Source: UBA3792 sp946185305
GTDB taxonomy: Bacteria > Bacillota > Clostridia > Christensenellales > CAG-138
Assembly: GCA_946185305.1 (NCBI GenBank)
Contig: CAMHJE010000011.1
Location: forward strand, 1-30,196
Reading direction: 5' to 3'
Length of the DNA stretch: 30,196 bases
The position numbers and the translations under genes were made by a program. Positions 22,212 to 29,339 of this stretch are shown here, piece by piece; the first letter of the stretch is position 1; every line of letters begins with the position of its first letter. A model generated the notes under the pieces. The model was not told the DNA's origin. It saw only the letters and a list, made by a program, of their open reading frames with translations, and ran no database searches.

Positions 22212-25200
22212 GGCAATTCCTCCTTTCCGGTCAGCAGGTCGTCCAGCTCGACCTTTTTGACCCATCGCGTTTTGCAGCCGGTCTGCTTATCGAAGCGGCA
22301 CACGCTGCCGTAGGGACACCACATGCAGGCGGTTTCGGTCGGGTACAGGTCGGCGCGCCCCGTCAGGATGCCCTTGGCCTGCCGCGCCGCAATGCGCTGC
22401 GCGGCCTCGATGATCTCGTTCAGCCGTTCGCGCGAGGCCGCCGCGCCGGTGATCCCGCCGTCCTTGGTGCGCTTTACGTTATAGATCAGCGTGGATTTGG
22501 CTTCCATGCCGCTGTCGCTGGCCGCTATCGCTTCGTCGTCGGACGCGGTCAGACCGTATAAAAGATGCTGCGGCGTTTCGCCCGGCTCCGGCGGGTCGAG
22601 CGTCAAGGGCATATAGTACAGCCCCGCCGGATCGCCGCCGAGCGTTTTTGCCGCGCCGAAGTACAGCGGCAGCTGCAGCGATTCGCCGGAAAGCAGCTTG
22701 GTCGGGTCGAACTTGCGTTCGCGCCCCATTTTATAGTCGATGATGCGCAGCAGGCGGCCGTCCCGCGTCTGATCGACGCGGTCGATCTTGCCGTAAATGC
22801 GGATGCGCGTGCCGTCGTCGAGCGTGAGGTACAGCGGCGGGAACGCGTCGTCCATGCCGAACGAAAGCTCGGTTGCGGCGACCTCGAACCGGCCCGCGCG
22901 CAGCTGCGTCACAATCGACCTTGCGGCATACCGCACGGTGCGCAGACGCAAAAACAGCGATTCCTTCAAGCGCGGATCGCGCGAAAAGATGCCGTCGTTA
23001 TGCGAAACGAGCAGCGGCGGCAGGATCGCGTCCAAAATCGCGTCCACCTCGGCGTCGGTGATCGTCGCCCACGTATACGGCCCGGCTTTTACAGCCTTCA
23101 CAAACGCGTCGAGCGCGTCGTGCAGGAACGTGCCGGCGTCGGACGCCTTTTCCTCGGCGGTCTTGCGCTCCTCGGCGCAAAGGCCGTACTTCACATACTG
23201 CGCAAACGGGCAGCGGGCGTATTGCTCCAGGCGGCTTGCGCTCATCGACGGGGCCTTGCCGTACAGCGCCCTTGCGGTCTCCTTGCCGAACGGCGCGGGC
23301 GAGCGGCTTTCGGCTTCGCCGCGCCACAACGCTTCGGCGGCGTCGCGGTAGGCGGGATCGTCCGAAAACAACTGCAGCAGCGGCGGGAGCAGCGGGGTGC
23401 AATGCCCGTCCTGCTTATACAGCGCGATCTGCTCGGCCAGCATCGAGAACGCGACCGGCTTGCTCATCGGCAGCGCGCTCAGCGCCGTCATGCCGACGCG
23501 CTCGGTATTTTCGGGGAACAGGCGTTCGACGGAATGGAGCAGCGGCGCTTTGCTCAGCTCGCTTGTGCCGTCCGAGAACGCATGGGTAAAGACGATCTGC
23601 CGCTTGGCCTTGGACAAAAGCGCATACAGCGCGAGCCGGTCGGACGCGGCCTCAACTTCGGTGCCGCCCCACACGGACAGGCCGAGCGAGCGCAGCGTTT
23701 TCAGCTCCTCGTCGTTCAATAAATCGTCGTCGGTGTGCGACGGCGGGAACACGCCCTCGGTACAGCCGAGTACAAACAGCGTGTCCACCGGCGCAAGCCG
23801 CGTGCGGACGAGGTCGCCGAGCGACACCTGATCGCCGCGTCCCGGCAGGATGCCGACCGAAAAGCCCGAAAGCCCCTCCTCGAGCAGCATCGGAAACTCT
23901 CGCTGCTGCACCGGCGTATCGCCAAGCACGGTGTAAAGCTGCACGAGCAGCGCCTTGATCGTTTCCCAGATCTGGGAGAACAGCTCGGCGTCGCTTGCGT
24001 GGCCCTCGGCAAGCAGCGCCTGCGCTTCGGCCTCGAGGGCGGTTTTGAGATCGTTCGCTTCGAGGTACGTCCACAGCGCCTTGACCTTGTCCGCGGCGCT
24101 TTGGCTGTGCATGGCCTCCTGCAGGGGGCCGAGCGTGTCCCAAAGCCGTGCGCGCGCCGTCTCGGCCTCGGGCGGGATCGTGCCGAGCGTGAACGGGCTT
24201 TTCAGCTCGCTGCCGTAGACGCCGTAGCGCAGCACGTAGTTTTCAAAGATCTCGGCGTCCGCTTGCGAAACGCCCGCATAGCCGCTTTTCAAAAGCCGCA
24301 GTACGTCGCGCATCGGAAAGCCGAGGCACGCGCACCGCGCGGCGGACAGGACAAAGTCAGTCGCGGCAAGGCCGGTCATCGGGCGCGTCGCGTCGTAAAA
24401 CAGCGGGATATGCCGCCGCTCGCATGCGCGGCGCATCAAGGGGCCGTAGGCCGAAAGCTCGCTGGCAACGACGGCGATATCCGAAAAGCGTTTGCCGCCG
24501 CGCACCAGCTCCAGTATGCGGTCGCACACCAAGGCGACCTCGGTTTGCCGATCCTTGGCGGCAAGAATCTCCACCGCGTCGGTCGATTCGGCAAAGGGGA
24601 CGGGGGCGACGGAAAAAAGCTGCGCCGTCAGATGGTCGAGCGCGGGCGTCTTCGCGGCGCCCTGCAGCTGTACGGTATACAGCGGGATCCCGCCCTCGCA
24701 CGCGCGAGTCAGCCGATCTGCAATAGCGGCGTCGGGCGCAAACAAATCAAACAGGTTCGGGTCGCCGGTCTGCCGCAGCGTGAGCGTGACGGACTTCGAG
24801 ACGCGCAGAATTTCGAGCAGCAGCCGAAACGCCTGCTCGCGCGGACGGTCGAAATCGTCCACGTAGACGAAGCAGTCCTTCACGAACGAATCCTTGATCA
24901 GCGGCAGCGCGACGGTCATCAGGTCGTTGGAGGTCAGATACCGGCGGGACAAAAAGGCTTCGCTTTCGCGGTAGAGCACCGCAAAGTCCCCGAGCTTTTG
25001 CCGCAGCAGCGCGTCCTCCGGCAGCTGTTTGGCCGCCGCTTCGAGATCGTCGGGAGAAATGCAGCTTTGCCGGAACCGCCCGATGCGGGCGTCCATCGAC
25101 GCGGCGAACCCGCGGCCTTGGGCAGCGCGCGAAAACAGGCGCAGATCGTTGCGCTTGCGGTAGGCCGCCCGGCGCAGCACCATGGCGCGCCCCTGGTCGG

Positions 25201-25447
25201 ACAGCGTCAAAAGATGCTCGCCGTAACGCTCGATCAGCCGTTGACAGAGGCGCTCAAAGCTGTACACCTCAATGCCGATCAGCCCGCCGAGGCGCGCGCA
25301 AAGCGCCTGTTCGCACCGGTAGGTCGATTGCTCCGGCACCAGCAGGATCGCGCGCTCGCCGCGCCGCATATTCGATTCGAGCCGATCCAAGAGGTACGCG
25401 GTCTTGCCCGCGTGCGCCGGACCGGAAACGATGGTGAGAGAGGACAT
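22208..25447 (-). CDS. addB: AddB, nuclease and iron-sulfur subunit of AddAB
   Basis: This 1079-residue partner of AddA recognises Chi-like sites and carries the second nuclease. The N-terminal nucleotide-binding GPAHAGKTAYLLDRL (Walker A, residue 9 onward) is followed by a degenerate helicase core. The C-terminal nuclease has ARCPFAQYVKYGL (first Cys of the cluster), LRIIDYKMGRERKFD, LQLPLYF and TACMWCPYGSVCRFD, whose three Cys with the first one would hold a 4Fe-4S cluster. The ATG has AAGGAG upstream. The stop overlaps the addA start. It is downstream of thpR, across repeat array B. Confidence 0.95.
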   Translation of the reverse strand: MSSLTIVSGPAHAGKTAYLLDRLESNMRRGERAILLVPEQSTYRCEQALCARLGGLIGIEVYSFERLCQRLIERYGEHLLTLSDQGRAMVLRRAAYRKRNDLRLFSRAAQGRGFAASMDARIGRFRQSCISPDDLEAAAKQLPEDALLRQKLGDFAVLYRESEAFLSRRYLTSNDLMTVALPLIKDSFVKDCFVYVDDFDRPREQAFRLLLEILRVSKSVTLTLRQTGDPNLFDLFAPDAAIADRLTRACEGGIPLYTVQLQGAAKTPALDHLTAQLFSVAPVPFAESTDAVEILAAKDRQTEVALVCDRILELVRGGKRFSDIAVVASELSAYGPLMRRACERRHIPLFYDATRPMTGLAATDFVLSAARCACLGFPMRDVLRLLKSGYAGVSQADAEIFENYVLRYGVYGSELKSPFTLGTIPPEAETARARLWDTLGPLQEAMHSQSAADKVKALWTYLEANDLKTALEAEAQALLAEGHASDAELFSQIWETIKALLVQLYTVLGDTPVQQREFPMLLEEGLSGFSVGILPGRGDQVSLGDLVRTRLAPVDTLFVLGCTEGVFPPSHTDDDLLNDEELKTLRSLGLSVWGGTEVEAASDRLALYALLSKAKRQIVFTHAFSDGTSELSKAPLLHSVERLFPENTERVGMTALSALPMSKPVAFSMLAEQIALYKQDGHCTPLLPPLLQLFSDDPAYRDAAEALWRGEAESRSPAPFGKETARALYGKAPSMSASRLEQYARCPFAQYVKYGLCAEERKTAEEKASDAGTFLHDALDAFVKAVKAGPYTWATITDAEVDAILDAILPPLLVSHNDGIFSRDPRLKESLFLRLRTVRYAARSIVTQLRAGRFEVAATELSFGMDDAFPPLYLTLDDGTRIRIYGKIDRVDQTRDGRLLRIIDYKMGRERKFDPTKLLSGESLQLPLYFGAAKTLGGDPAGLYYMPLTLDPPEPGETPQHLLYGLTASDDEAIAASDSGMEAKSTLIYNVKRTKDGGITGAAASRERLNEIIEAAQRIAARQAKGILTGRADLYPTETACMWCPYGSVCRFDKQTGCKTRWVKKVELDDLLTGKEELP

Positions 25448-25472
25448 GGGACTCCTTTCGGCTTACACAACG

Positions 25473-25560
25473 AAATCGCAAGCGGAGCTTGCGGCGAAAT
25501 CCATGCTGCGCATGGGCAAATCGAGGCAAAGCCTCGGCTGAATCGCGCCGACGGCGCGGC
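25473..25560. repeat. Tandem mini-hairpin array B (four units, AAATC linkers)
   Basis: AAATC at 25473, 25497 and 25518 and GAATC at 25540 each precede a perfect hairpin: CGCAAGC-GGA-GCTTGCG, CCATGC-TGC-GCATGG, CGAGGC-AAA-GCCTCG and CGCGCC-GAC-GGCGCG. Spacing is 21-24 bases. The stems differ completely in sequence but all have 3-base loops, so structure rather than sequence is kept. It fills the thpR-addB gap. Confidence 0.85.
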
Positions 25561-26081
25561 TAAAAGGTTTCCGTGTGCACGGGCGTATACACCATGCGGC
25601 CGCGTTCGGTGCGGCTTTCATACAGCACGACGGAGGAGACGCGGAACGCTTCGGGCGGGACGGACAGGGCAAGGCTTTCGTCGTGCTCGACCGCGCGGGC
25701 GAGCGTGATATGCGGGACGGGCTTGCCGCGGCCGCGCACAAACCCGCGATCCAAAAGCGCCGCTTCGAGCGTTTCAAAGATGCGAAAATACTCGTCCGTT
25801 TCGCCCTCGACGCCGATGTAGCAGGTTTTTGTGCCGCTGTGCGTGAAATGCCCGACCTTGCCGAGCCGCAGCAGAAACGGCCTTGCGTCCTTCACGGCCT
25901 CATGCATGGCGTCCGCAATGTCGGCCAGCGCGTCGCTCTCCCCAAGGAAACGAACCGTGATATGATGATTCCCCTCCGGCACGAAGCGGCCGGAGGTCGA
26001 TGCCTTTTGCAGTTCCTGCTCCGCGGCAAAGGCGGTGCGCAGGATGTTCTTGGGCAGCGGGATCGCAATAAACAGACGCAT
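25560..26081 (-). CDS. thpR: RNA 2',3'-cyclic phosphodiesterase / 2'-5' RNA ligase
   Basis: This 173-residue protein of the 2H phosphoesterase superfamily opens 2',3'-cyclic phosphate ends of RNA or joins tRNA halves by 2'-5' linkage in vitro. Both H-x-T motifs are present: H40-I-T42 (HHITVRF) and H124-I-T126 (PHITLAR). MRLFIAIPLP is the typical start. The ATG has GGAGG 6 bases upstream. It is the first gene of the transcript with addB, addA and rsmF; linkage to DNA repair is by operon only. The stop codon lies at the edge of repeat array B. Confidence 0.94.
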   Translation of the reverse strand: MRLFIAIPLPKNILRTAFAAEQELQKASTSGRFVPEGNHHITVRFLGESDALADIADAMHEAVKDARPFLLRLGKVGHFTHSGTKTCYIGVEGETDEYFRIFETLEAALLDRGFVRGRGKPVPHITLARAVEHDESLALSVPPEAFRVSSVVLYESRTERGRMVYTPVHTETF

Positions 26082-26111
26082 GACGGGCCTCCGAGGATCT
26101 TTTCTGTTTTT

Positions 26112-26140
26112 ATTTTACGATTTTTTTGTGAATCTGTAAA
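26112..26140 (-). promoter_or_regulatory. Sigma-A promoter for thpR-addBA-rsmF
   Basis: On the minus strand TTTACA (26135-26140) and TAAAAT (26112-26117) with a 17-base, A-rich spacer. Confidence 0.75.
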
Positions 26141-26171
26141 GCCTGCCCTTTCTTATTTGCAAAATGTTTGT

Positions 26172-26177
26172 TATACT
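26172..26177 (+). promoter_or_regulatory. -10 box for the solute-binding protein, possible leaderless transcript
   Basis: TATACT ends 9 bases before the ATG at 26187, so a transcript starting about 7 bases downstream would have almost no leader. The -35 region is weak (TTTCTT 17 bases upstream); a TTGCAA at 26157-26162 fits only a hexamer touching the ATG. Confidence 0.45.
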
Positions 26178-26186
26178 GTACATAAT

Positions 26187-27014
26187 ATGGAAACGAACTT
26201 TAACGATAAACCAACCCGCAGACGATGGTTTCGCCTGCGCCCGGGGTGGCAGGAACGGCTGCCCGTGCGTCCGCTGCTGCTGATGGCGGCGGCGGCGCTT
26301 GTGCTGACGCTGCTCGTGCTCGTCAACCGTCCGCAAAGCCGCGTGCTGAACTCGGCGGAGATGGAGATGGTGAAAAGCAAGGGCGTGCTGCGCATCGGCG
26401 TGGATGAAAACGTCTACGGGCTTTGCCAAAACGGCGAGGGCTTGGAAACGGATATCGGAAACGAGATCGGGCGCATCGTGTTCGGCAGCACGGACAGCAT
26501 CACCTACGTCCCCTGCACGCGCTATTCGGCGCTGTGGCGCATGGACGACGGGTATATCGACCTGGCGATCCTGTCGATGCAGACGTTCGGCAACGCGTCC
26601 TATGCGCGCAATGCCGAGCCGTTCTACGTGGACGACTGCGTACTGGTCGGCTACGGCGAACGGTCGATCGCCTCGGCGACGGTTGCGGTTCTGGAGGGGA
26701 CGCCTGCCGAAACGCTGCTCAACCGGCTTGTAAACGAGCGTTCGCCGCACACCGTCATCGTGCCGTGCGCGGACTATTATTCGATGCTGGTCAAGCTGCG
26801 GGCTGGCACCGTGGACGCGGTGTGCATGCCCTACACTGCGGCGATGAGCCACATGGAAAGCGGCATGTCGCTGTACAGCGAGCCGATCGGCACGATTGCC
26901 TACTTTGCGATTGCACCGACCGGCAGCATTCTGCTCGACCTGTGCGACGAGCTGTTTGCGGGCTGGCGGCAGGACGGCACCTTGGAACAATGGGAACAGG
27001 CCAGAGGCCTTTGA
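26187..27014 (+). CDS. Membrane-anchored periplasmic-binding-protein-like (SBP family 3) protein
   Basis: This protein of about 275 residues has a basic N-terminus (RRRWFRLRPGWQERL), one membrane helix (about residues 30-48, LLLMAAAALVLTLLVLV) and an extracellular domain of the amino-acid-binding type: KGVLRIGVDENVYGLC, then GLETDIGNEIGRIVFG, DLAILSMQTFG and a second lobe with TVAVLEGTPAETLLNRL. It lacks a lipobox cysteine, so it is held by the helix. No permease or ATPase is next to it, so it may be a sensor or a stray binding protein. There is no ribosome binding site before the ATG; an alternative GTG at 26265 has CAGGAA upstream but would shorten the anchor region. The start is therefore uncertain. 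Confidence 0.82.
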   Translation: METNFNDKPTRRRWFRLRPGWQERLPVRPLLLMAAAALVLTLLVLVNRPQSRVLNSAEMEMVKSKGVLRIGVDENVYGLCQNGEGLETDIGNEIGRIVFGSTDSITYVPCTRYSALWRMDDGYIDLAILSMQTFGNASYARNAEPFYVDDCVLVGYGERSIASATVAVLEGTPAETLLNRLVNERSPHTVIVPCADYYSMLVKLRAGTVDAVCMPYTAAMSHMESGMSLYSEPIGTIAYFAIAPTGSILLDLCDELFAGWRQDGTLEQWEQARGL

Positions 27015-27042
27015 CAATCAACCGAAAATGGGGGTTACAACG

Positions 27043-27879
27043 ATGCGAGCAGACGGAAGACGCGTCCGCACGGTACAGCCGATGTACCAGGTGGCGGCGC
27101 ACATCATGGCGGAGCGGAGCGACTCGATGAACATGACCGAGGTGGACATTCCGCTGGAGCCGATCCAAAAGTATCTGAATGAGCAGCGGCGCGAGGGCAA
27201 GACGTATACGCATCTCGGCGTCTTTATTGCGGCGTTCATTCGCACGATCTGCGAATACCCGTTTCTGAATCGCTTCATCGTGAACAAGACCATCTATGCC
27301 CGCAACGAAATCGCCATCGGCATGGTCGTCTTAAAGCCCGGCGAGCACGAGGGCACGATGAACAAAATGCACTTCGAGCGCACGAACATGCTGTCCGAGG
27401 TGCAGGCGATCATCGACCGCTACATCAACGACAACCGCGAAGCCGGCGACACGAACAGCACGGACGATATGATCCGCAAGCTGCTGGCCGTGCCGGGGCT
27501 TTGCCGCCTTGGAGTAAACGTTTTCAAATGGCTCGATAAGCACGGCCTTTTGCCCAAAAGCATCATCGACGCAAGCCCGTTCCATTGCACGGCGACCGTG
27601 ACGAACCTTGCCTCGATCCGCACGAACCACATCTATCACCACGTCTATAACTTCGGCACGACGACGCTGATTATGGCGATGGGCAACGCGCGTGAGGTGC
27701 CGACCCGCAAGCACGGCGAGATCGAGTTTGTGCGCTGCATGCCGGTCGGCGTCGTGATGGATGAACGCATCTGCAACGGTTCGCAGTATGCGATGGCGTT
27801 CCGGCGGTTTTCCTATTACCTCAAAAACCCGGCGCTGCTGGACGTTCCGCCCGAAACGGTGGCGGACGATCTGCCCTGA
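27043..27879 (+). CDS. Stand-alone 2-oxoacid dehydrogenase E2-like catalytic-domain protein, altered active site
   Basis: This 278-residue protein has the chloramphenicol-acetyltransferase/E2 fold without lipoyl or subunit-binding domains. Family blocks: RRVRTVQPMYQVAAHIM, YTHLGVFIAAFIRTICEYPFLNRF, CTATVTNLASIRTNHIYHHV near the acyl-CoA/lipoyl site, and the C-terminal VVMDERICNGSQYAMAF. In active E2 proteins this last block reads DHRxxDG; here it is D240-E241-R242-I-C-N245-G246, so both the catalytic His and the Asp are changed. The fold is likely kept but the classical acyl transfer is doubtful. The ATG at 27043 is preferred because GGGGG lies 8 bases upstream; ATG 27028 has none. No E1 or E3 genes are nearby. 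Confidence 0.88.
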   Translation: MRADGRRVRTVQPMYQVAAHIMAERSDSMNMTEVDIPLEPIQKYLNEQRREGKTYTHLGVFIAAFIRTICEYPFLNRFIVNKTIYARNEIAIGMVVLKPGEHEGTMNKMHFERTNMLSEVQAIIDRYINDNREAGDTNSTDDMIRKLLAVPGLCRLGVNVFKWLDKHGLLPKSIIDASPFHCTATVTNLASIRTNHIYHHVYNFGTTTLIMAMGNAREVPTRKHGEIEFVRCMPVGVVMDERICNGSQYAMAFRRFSYYLKNPALLDVPPETVADDLP

Positions 27880-27900
27880 TGCGCGGACGCACGATTTTAG

Positions 27901-27929
27901 TTGACGAAAACGCCAAAATCCGTTACACT
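27901..27929 (+). promoter_or_regulatory. Sigma-A promoter for murA
   Basis: TTGACG (27901-27906) and TACACT (27924-27929) with a 17-base spacer. The predicted leader is about 95 bases. Confidence 0.78.
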
Positions 27930-27944
27930 ATTATATTGAAATGA

Positions 27945-28031
27945 TATCCGGTGAAGGCGGGGTCTTTGCCGGATACAGTCTGCGAAGCGGAGGGTTCGCT
28001 TCGCTCTCCGACAATTTTGCAAGGAGACAGT
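27945..28031 (+). promoter_or_regulatory. Structured leader of murA
   Basis: TATCCGG/CCGGATA (27945-27951 with 27969-27975) forms a 7-bp stem. GCGAAGCG/CGCTTCGC (27982-27989 with 27997-28004) forms an 8-bp stem. TCTCC (28005-28009) can pair with GGAGA (28023-28027) of the Shine-Dalgarno region, or CTCCG (28006-28010) can pair with CGGAG (27988-27992) instead. I do not recognise a named riboswitch. Confidence 0.5.
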
Positions 28032-29312
28032 ATGGAGCAATATTACAGCATCGGCGGCGGGCGGCGGCTGGAGGGCACCATCACGATCAGCGGCGCAAAG
28101 AACGCGGCGGTTGCGATCATCCCTGCGGCGATCCTCGCCGGAGAGCCGTGCGTTTTGGAAAACCTGCCCGATATCGCGGATGTGAACAGCCTGCAAAGCA
28201 TTATGAAGCATATCGGCGCCAAGGTCGAGACGACGGCGGGCGGCTGCATGCACATCGACCCGACCACGATCAACACCTGCGACGTGACGTTCCCGGAGGT
28301 CAGCTCGATGCGTGCGTCGTATTATCTGCTGGGCGCGATGCTCGGCACCTACGGCGAAATCGAACTGGCGCTGCCCGGCGGCTGCGTGATCGGCGCAAGG
28401 CCCATCGACCAGCATATCAAGGGCATGCGCGCACTCGGCGCGAAGGTCTTTATGGACGAGAGCCGGAACGTGATCCGTGCGCAGGCGACGCACCTAAGGG
28501 GCGCGGAAATCTTCTTCGACGTCGTTTCGGTCGGCGCAACGATCAACGTCATGCTCGCGGCGTGCCGCGCCGAGGGGCAGACGGTTTTGCAGAACGTCGC
28601 CAAGGAGCCGCATGTTGTGGACGTGGCGAACTTTTTGAACATGATGGGCGCGTCCGTCAAGGGCGCGGGCACCGACGTGATCCGTATTCAAGGCCGCAAG
28701 AAGCTGCACGGCTGCTCGTATTCGATCATCCCGGATCAGATTGAGACCGGCACCTATATGATCGCGGCGGCGGCCACGCGCGGCGATGTGGTTATCAAAA
28801 ACGTGATCCCGCCGCACATGGAGGCGATCACCGCGAAGCTGATGGAAAGCGGCGCGCAGGTCGTCGAGGGCGACGACGGACGCGACTTTTTCCTGCGCGT
28901 TTCGATGCGCGAGCGGCCGCGCTCGGTTAACTTCCGCACGATGGTCTATCCCGGCTTCCCGACCGATCTGCAGCAGCCGATGATGGCCTACCTCTGCACG
29001 GCGCAGGGGACAAGCGTGATCACCGAAAACATCTTTGAAAACCGCTTCAATCATGTGCGCGAGCTTCGCAAGCTCGGCGCGTCGATCTCGGTATCCAAGC
29101 GCGTCGCCAAGGTGCGCGGCGTCGAAAGTCTGCACGGCGGGCTGATCCATGCGAGCGATCTGCGCGCCGGTGCGGCGCTGATCGTGGCGGGACTGTCGGC
29201 GTTCGGCACGACCGAGGTGACCGGCATCGAGTACATCGACCGCGGCTATGAATACCTCGAACAAAAGCTGTCCGCCGTCGGCGCGGACATTCACCGCGTA
29301 GGCGAAAACTGA
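28032..29312 (+). CDS. murA: UDP-N-acetylglucosamine 1-carboxyvinyltransferase
   Basis: This 426-residue enzyme joins enolpyruvate to UDP-GlcNAc, the first committed step of peptidoglycan synthesis, in the cytoplasm. GTITISGAKNAAVAIIPA is the N-terminal signature with the substrate-binding Lys-Asn. The catalytic Cys, target of fosfomycin, is C118 in LPGGCVIGARPIDQH, so the enzyme should be fosfomycin-sensitive in principle. Later blocks YPGFPTDLQQPMMAYL and ENRFNHVRELRKLGA are also typical. It looks like the MurA2/MurZ-type branch of Firmicutes. AAGGAG at 28021-28026 precedes the ATG. The next gene starts 27 bases later. Confidence 0.97.
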   Translation: MEQYYSIGGGRRLEGTITISGAKNAAVAIIPAAILAGEPCVLENLPDIADVNSLQSIMKHIGAKVETTAGGCMHIDPTTINTCDVTFPEVSSMRASYYLLGAMLGTYGEIELALPGGCVIGARPIDQHIKGMRALGAKVFMDESRNVIRAQATHLRGAEIFFDVVSVGATINVMLAACRAEGQTVLQNVAKEPHVVDVANFLNMMGASVKGAGTDVIRIQGRKKLHGCSYSIIPDQIETGTYMIAAAATRGDVVIKNVIPPHMEAITAKLMESGAQVVEGDDGRDFFLRVSMRERPRSVNFRTMVYPGFPTDLQQPMMAYLCTAQGTSVITENIFENRFNHVRELRKLGASISVSKRVAKVRGVESLHGGLIHASDLRAGAALIVAGLSAFGTTEVTGIEYIDRGYEYLEQKLSAVGADIHRVGEN

Positions 29313-29339
29313 TAACGAAGGCAGGAATTTTTACCGGAT

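Noticed and set aside
25473..25560. Array B as a CRISPR
   Set aside because: There is no constant repeat of CRISPR length; the only constant part is a 5-base linker, the variable parts are self-complementary, and no cas gene is present.
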